Part shown: positions 59,205 to 64,000 of the stretch, one piece after another
How positions within the stretch are numbered: position 1 is the first letter of the stretch
How the letters are laid out: each line of letters opens with the position of its first letter
Source: Sclerodactyla briareus
Lineage: Eukaryota > Echinodermata > Holothuroidea > Dendrochirotida > Sclerodactylidae
Reading direction: 5' to 3'
DNA: 64,000 bases
Assembly: GCA_026419785.1 (NCBI GenBank)
Contig: JAODTK010001788.1
Coordinates: 1 to 64,000, forward strand
Notes under the pieces: generated by a model
Seen by the model: the letters and a program-made list of their open reading frames with translations, nothing else
What the model was told of the DNA's origin: nothing
Databases searched by the model: none
Program-made: the position numbers and the translations under genes

Positions 59205-59610
59205 ATTCTCCCCATATTTTATACACTATATATTCGAATATATGCCCCTATATATCGATTATATGCACGTAATTAATCACAACCAATCAGCGATCAGGAA
59301 TTATCACTAATATGCGACTATTCCACGGATATTTCGAATAGAGCCCTATATATTCGAATAAATCGACTTTAAATCGAATATAGGCACCTATTATTCCGAA
59401 TAATACCACGTATTAATCGAATATAATGCTCACCTATATAGTCGCATATCTCCACGTATATATTCGAATCATCACTTATTTCGATATAACCGTACTTAAA
59501 TCAACAATAACATCATCGGAATATATACACTATTTAACTCGAATATATCCACGTATATCTTCGAATATATCCACGTATTAAATCAACCACGCACACAACC
59601 TTGGTCATCA
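59205..59610 (+). repeat. AT-rich palindromic tandem repeat (ATATTCGAATATAT units)
   Basis: About fifteen degenerate units of some 20 bases, near CACGTATATATTCGAATATA, fill this stretch. Each is built on the self-complementary core TATTCGAATA and often ends in CCACGTA. Some units keep TATCGATTATA instead. Unit order and spacing drift, as in an old satellite fragment. Confidence 0.7.
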
Positions 59611-59639
59611 CAGTGCGCGATCTACCATGCAAATCAGGT

Positions 59640-60330
59640 AGTATTATGGGTTTGGCGCAGGGTCCCACCACATCTCAGCCGGCTTATGATCCGTGGCCAG
59701 GAAAATCTGTTGTAGTGAGGTCGGTGCATTGGGTCCAATATCTAATGCTGCTCTAGGGCCGGTGTGCAGGGATATAATAGTGGTAGTTGAAGGGCCTGGG
59801 GTGTGGCGTTGGGTTCTATCCATCAAGTGTTGCTCCCAGTTCCAGAGGATGTACCGGAAATCAATTGTTGTAGTAAAGGTAGGAGGATGTTTCTCTAGAA
59901 CCATTTGTGCCGTAAATCTGTTGTGTGGTAAGCCTAATCGATCACATTTGTCAGTCATGGGAATAAAGGACCATCTGTTGGAATAATTTTTGAATTGTGG
60001 TATACAAGAAACCGGGACCCAAAGAATACATGGCGAGGGTCAGGTGGCGAGGAGCTCCGACTGTTGAATCGATGAGGAAGGTGCCCCGATTGGAGCCATT
60101 GATGAAGCCGATTGCAGCAAGAGTGAGGTGAATCCGCCCAACTCGTACCCGGGAACACCCAGGAAAGAACTGGATGAAGAAAGAGGAGGACAAAGAACTT
60201 GGGTCCTCCATCTATGTTGCTAATCTGGAACCGAGTGTGCAGGGAAAACATTGTTTTAATGTAAGAGGGGGGGGGGGTGCCCTCGCCTATAAATGGCATC
60301 TCGTTCCATGTAGTGACAGCCATTTCATGA
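59640..60330 (-). CDS. Coding-like patch, protein not recognised
   Basis: This GC-richer stretch is open in minus-strand frames that can be joined by one or two slips: GRIHLTLAAIGFINGSNRG, FLIDSTVGAPRHLTLAMYSL (about 60040-60140), DKCDRLGLPHNRFTAQMVLE (59895-59955), then ILWNWEQHLMDRT and PAEMWWDP near 59660. Length is at least 200 codons if real. The plus strand is also open for 97 codons, so the assignment is uncertain. I do not recognise a family. It could be a host exon or a fragment of a transposon protein. Confidence 0.35.
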
Positions 60331-60755
60331 ACGAAATTGAGGGTGTGTTTTCATGCCTAAGGGAAGATGAAGTTAGGCTGCCGTCCACTGTTAAAGACGT
60401 AACAATGGTCATGCAACAGATTCTTTGAAAAAACTGTCACGATTAGGAGGACACGTTAAAATCCACAACCCGAATTTGGCAATTCTCGCATGTTCCTCGT
60501 TACAACTTATATCCATCTTACTTGAATTATTCTCACTAACAACTGTGATGACGTCACCAGAGTTACGATACAAAGGTCGCCCATTTATTTACACAGTAAG
60601 CTGATATGTATGCACCTTATAACAGAAAAAACAATTATTCTCTGCCCTTTTGAACGCATTTGTTAGTTTTCAACCAAATCCCTTGTGTGTTGTTTCTGTT
60701 TTTTTATGTCATCTAGTTGTTATATCCATGTTTGACACTGAAATGATAGTGTTCT
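60331..60755. other. No recognised gene
   Basis: AT-rich sequence with no conserved frame or repeat. Confidence 0.45.
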
Positions 60756-60759
60756 ACAA

Positions 60760-61830
60760 TAACTCCCTAGTGCCTTGTGGATCCATATGAACCTTACGCA
60801 CATGATGTCTAAATAAACATCTTGAATGGGTCCAAAAAGTGGGCGTCGCCCGACCGCTCCGACGACAGCCATTTTGAACGCTTGTGCGAACCGATTACTT
60901 TTTCGCTGATTTGAGCGTTTTGAAGCATGGTGATCGTTCGAAGACCAATTTTTGTTTTTCACCACCATACGAACCCACCCGTCGGCCATTTGAATTTTCG
61001 CGAAAATCATTTTTCCGCAGCTTTTTTTTCCAACTTTGCACACATGATTATCTGATGAAAATCTTGGATGGATCGAAAGTGGGCGTCGTCTGACCGCTCT
61101 GACGGCGGCCATTTTGGGGTTTTTTTCGCGAAACTTGAGTTTTTTCACTTAATTTTGTGTGTGTGCAGATTTGACATTGTTTTTTTTTTTAACTTCGCAC
61201 ACGTGCTGAAATGAAATTATCTGAGGCAAATAGTGGGCTTTGCCCGACCAGCCCCGCAGCAGCCATTGTGTGATTTTTTGTCGACACTACTTTATTTCAC
61301 CTGGAGTTGCGCGATATAGAACTGACGATCGTTTTAGGCAAGAACCCTTTCGTTCTCCGACCGGCGCCCCATATGACCCCACCGAGCGGCCATTTTGAAA
61401 TCGATTTTTTTCTTTGTCAAATCTTGATATTGTTAGTACAATAACCGCATAATGCCATGTCGGAATCGAATTTTGGAAACCTTCTGCACACAGATACTCC
61501 AGAATAATTCCCATTGGGTTAATGTCTTCCTCCCAATATAGTTTTTTTTTTTTTTTTTTACCAACTATCACTTTCAACTATTGGGGGGCCATCAGTGCCG
61601 GTACTGCTCATGTGGGGTATTGCGCGTTTCGAGCATGGCGAATCGTTTTGGGAACCACCTTCTCTTTTCCTTCTGTCCCATTTGGCCCAACCCGGCAGCC
61701 ATTCTAAGCTTCTCGGGTAATGTTTCCCTTCCAGTTTTTGGACCAATTTGGAACCACACGATCATTTTCATACCATGATTTCCTCCCCATAGGACCCCAC
61801 CCAACGACTATTCTTCGAATTTGCTGACAG
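60760..61830 (+). repeat. Degenerate tandem array with GCGGCCATTTTG words
   Basis: Recurring blocks include GTGGGCGTCG-CCGACCGCTC, GGCGGCCATTTTGAA, TTTTTCGCGAAA, AGCATGGYGATCGTTT and AACTTYGCACACATG. The CCATTTTG-type word recurs near 60870, 60987, 61108, 61262, 61392 and 61698. The basic spacing is therefore about 115-155 bases, with longer composite units. Divergence is high and T-runs are long. No protein is encoded. Confidence 0.65.
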
Positions 61831-64000
61831 TCTGACAGAACTGGATTTTACTACTATTTACCATATTTCGGGAGCTAGTGTGTGCATTGTCACCAACCTC
61901 CCACCACATCCCTGGTTCTATATTCCTCTTCTTATCCGGACGTAGCGATGGGGGTTTCAGTTGGGGGTGTGGAGGTTTTGATTTTTGTTTGGCCCCCGAA
62001 AAAAACAGATCTATAACTGTGATATGGGTAGGGGGTCCAAATGGTTGGTTCTTGAAACGTTCCTTCAGATGCAATCTGACTTCGCATATCCAATCCAAAG
62101 TTGCCGAGTAGATTTCATTTTCGATACTTACTTTCATGGCAGTCGTCAGAAGAGAATTGATTGGATAACGAAGAAAATTATTTGTATGCCGGTATTATAT
62201 TATTGCCTAGATTATCAAATCGTGAATTTGGCTTAGCAAAGTGACTCTTTACTTAGCCCAGTCGCACCAAGTGGCGTAGGTATGATTCGGGTGACCTTAA
62301 GGGGGGGGGGGGGGGGCTGGTTCTTGGTCGAAGTTCTGGGGGTGTCAGGGAGGAGTGTCCCCCCCTGGATTTTTTTTTAGAATTCGAGCATTCCTCACAT
62401 GCATTAGGGCAGAATAGGGTATTTCTGGGAGGTGGGATTGTCTACCATACCTCACATTTCAGGTTAATAGTGCTGTGTAATAGACTCGACTCACACCGTG
62501 CCATGTCCAACCCTGAATTTTTCACTTTTTGTACCTATAATTTTTTGTCATGAATTGCGCATACCACCGATGAACACCCGTTTTGGGCATATGTTGCAGA
62601 AGTAGATTCGTTGCACAGGCCACGTGTCGCATTTTACCTTGAGATCGCCGTGACTCATTCTGTCACCGCTCTTAATACCCATTTTCCATTGTCATCTGGT
62701 TTAAAACATCACACGGAGGTTGGTCAATATATTCAAACACGTATCAATTGGATACAGGCTAGTAATTGACACTGACCAGTTGGTATTAGCCTGGGGCGCG
62801 CGGCATCCTTCGCTCGTGGGCTACCGTCTATGCGGGGCCTTCAATCCCTTCTTTGACCTGAGTCAGTTCTAATTGCGGAGCTTCTGACATTCATCTAGCT
62901 GAGGCTAGCCTATACTGGTGGCTTTGATGTTATCATTTATTGTTGCCGACATGTTTTCAATTAGCAGGCGTCGGTGACTGGATTGGTAAAAGTGGATTTT
63001 TTCAAATTGAGTAACTGGAAAATAGTAACAGGCCGTCGCAAACGTATCTCGCCTGGGTTGCACCATCAGTGGTTTCTCATTATCTCGCCCACACCATACA
63101 CAACCACTATGCATGCAACCATCGTCAAAAACGAACATCACATCTGTTCCACATTAACGCATAAAAATTCCTAAATACTGACCAATAAGTTTTACTGTTA
63201 TACAAAAGTCCCTTAATTTTTCTTTCGTCTTTCATGCCCCCACCCCCCCATACTCTTCTCATCCATAAATACCCAATTGGAATAAGTTTTTGTCGCACAG
63301 TCAATCACTTCTTTGACCCAAAAGCCAACTTGAAGTTGTCTAAATCCCCTTAGCAGCCCGGGCTTCTACGCCTTTTAAAATCATTCCTTCATTCATCATT
63401 GCTTTTATTTTCGCAAGCAGCCAGGACATGACGTCCCCCCCCCCTGCCAGGCAGCAACCCCCTACCCCCCACACCACACCAACAACTATCCCCATGCAGC
63501 AGTTCCAAAACGTTCCCCAAATATTCTTCGAACCGCCACATTTGTCCCCAGTTCCCCCAGCAGAAGAGAGGAACAAAAATGTTACAGTATTTTTGAAAGG
63601 TCAATAACCTAATCAATTAGTTAGGTAAGGTTTGCTTTGTTGTGGGCAGCTTATATAAACATCAACATGAGCTATGTTTACTCGTTCCTCATTGCTTTAT
63701 TCTAACAGAAGCTTTATTGATAGGATTTCTGACCATCAACACATCGGAGCCACAAAATTTAACGGACCATGCAGACCTACTGAGTCTTGCAAATTCTTTA
63801 CCAAGTGGAAAATTTGGAATATATTACGCAAATTAGGAACATACATGACCAATACTGACCCCAGCTGTACCTCAAAATGATCAGATCAAGGTGGATCACG
63901 ATCTACGTTGTGAAATCCAACGAACTTTCAAAATTGCATAAATATGCAAATTAAACACATTAAATGCCCTCCAGTGAACCTACTTCACTTTAAATTTTCC
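61831..64000. other. No recognised gene
   Basis: No supportable gene. A G run lies at 62300-62316, C-rich runs at 63437-63480, and AT-rich intergenic sequence fills the rest. Confidence 0.45.

Noticed and set aside
1-64000. CRISPR arrays, bacterial operons or viral genomes
   Set aside because: Repeats are irregular eukaryotic minisatellites or transposons, genes are intron-split, and no phage, viral or prokaryotic gene sets are seen.

Overview
This window looks like draft assembly of a large, repeat-rich animal nuclear genome. Marine invertebrate, probably a deuterostome, is my best guess from the repeat types and spread-out genes; the species cannot be told. Nothing is bacterial or viral: there are no operons, coding is split by introns with GT/AG boundaries, and LINE, SINE and MITE-type elements are frequent. 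Single-base slips in homopolymers break almost every conserved reading frame, and there are extreme G or C runs, so much of the apparent gene damage is probably uncorrected long-read error.

Two host genes are recognisable. On the minus strand a mitochondrial L-threonine 3-dehydrogenase gene (TDH) can be traced through seven coding exons from a start near 53220 to a stop at 34652. It runs from targeting peptide through the TG-GALGQLG nucleotide-binding loop, HFSALLSAVGE, PSTIGALG, YGVSK and DFRCLR blocks, then the MIYVDDCLR block, to the SWP-DWG C-terminus. On the plus strand at 20664-21420 there is one long exon of an ethylmalonyl-CoA decarboxylase-like (ECHDC1) crotonase-fold protein. Both are metabolic enzymes; nothing shows that they are functionally linked.

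Layout: 1-480 and 5985-6465 carry the same GGTCTCG/CGAGACC minisatellite in opposite orientation. 7530-12475 is a nested pair of broken CR1/Jockey-type LINEs, one inserted in the other in opposite orientation. 15840-16210 is a tRNA-derived SINE, and 16510-17100 a duplicated AGGTCA-rich repeat. 20664-21420 is the ECHDC1 exon; 21933-22463 and 55902-56254 are MITEs with AAAGGACAACTGCA ends. 34652-53220 is TDH, whose introns hold an 18-bp minisatellite, a 222-bp tandem duplication, a roughly 35-bp minisatellite and possibly a small nested gene. 54959-54983 is an RFX X-box palindrome, 59205-59610 an AT-rich palindromic satellite and 60760-61830 a degenerate tandem array. The rest is intergenic or intronic DNA with no supportable gene.
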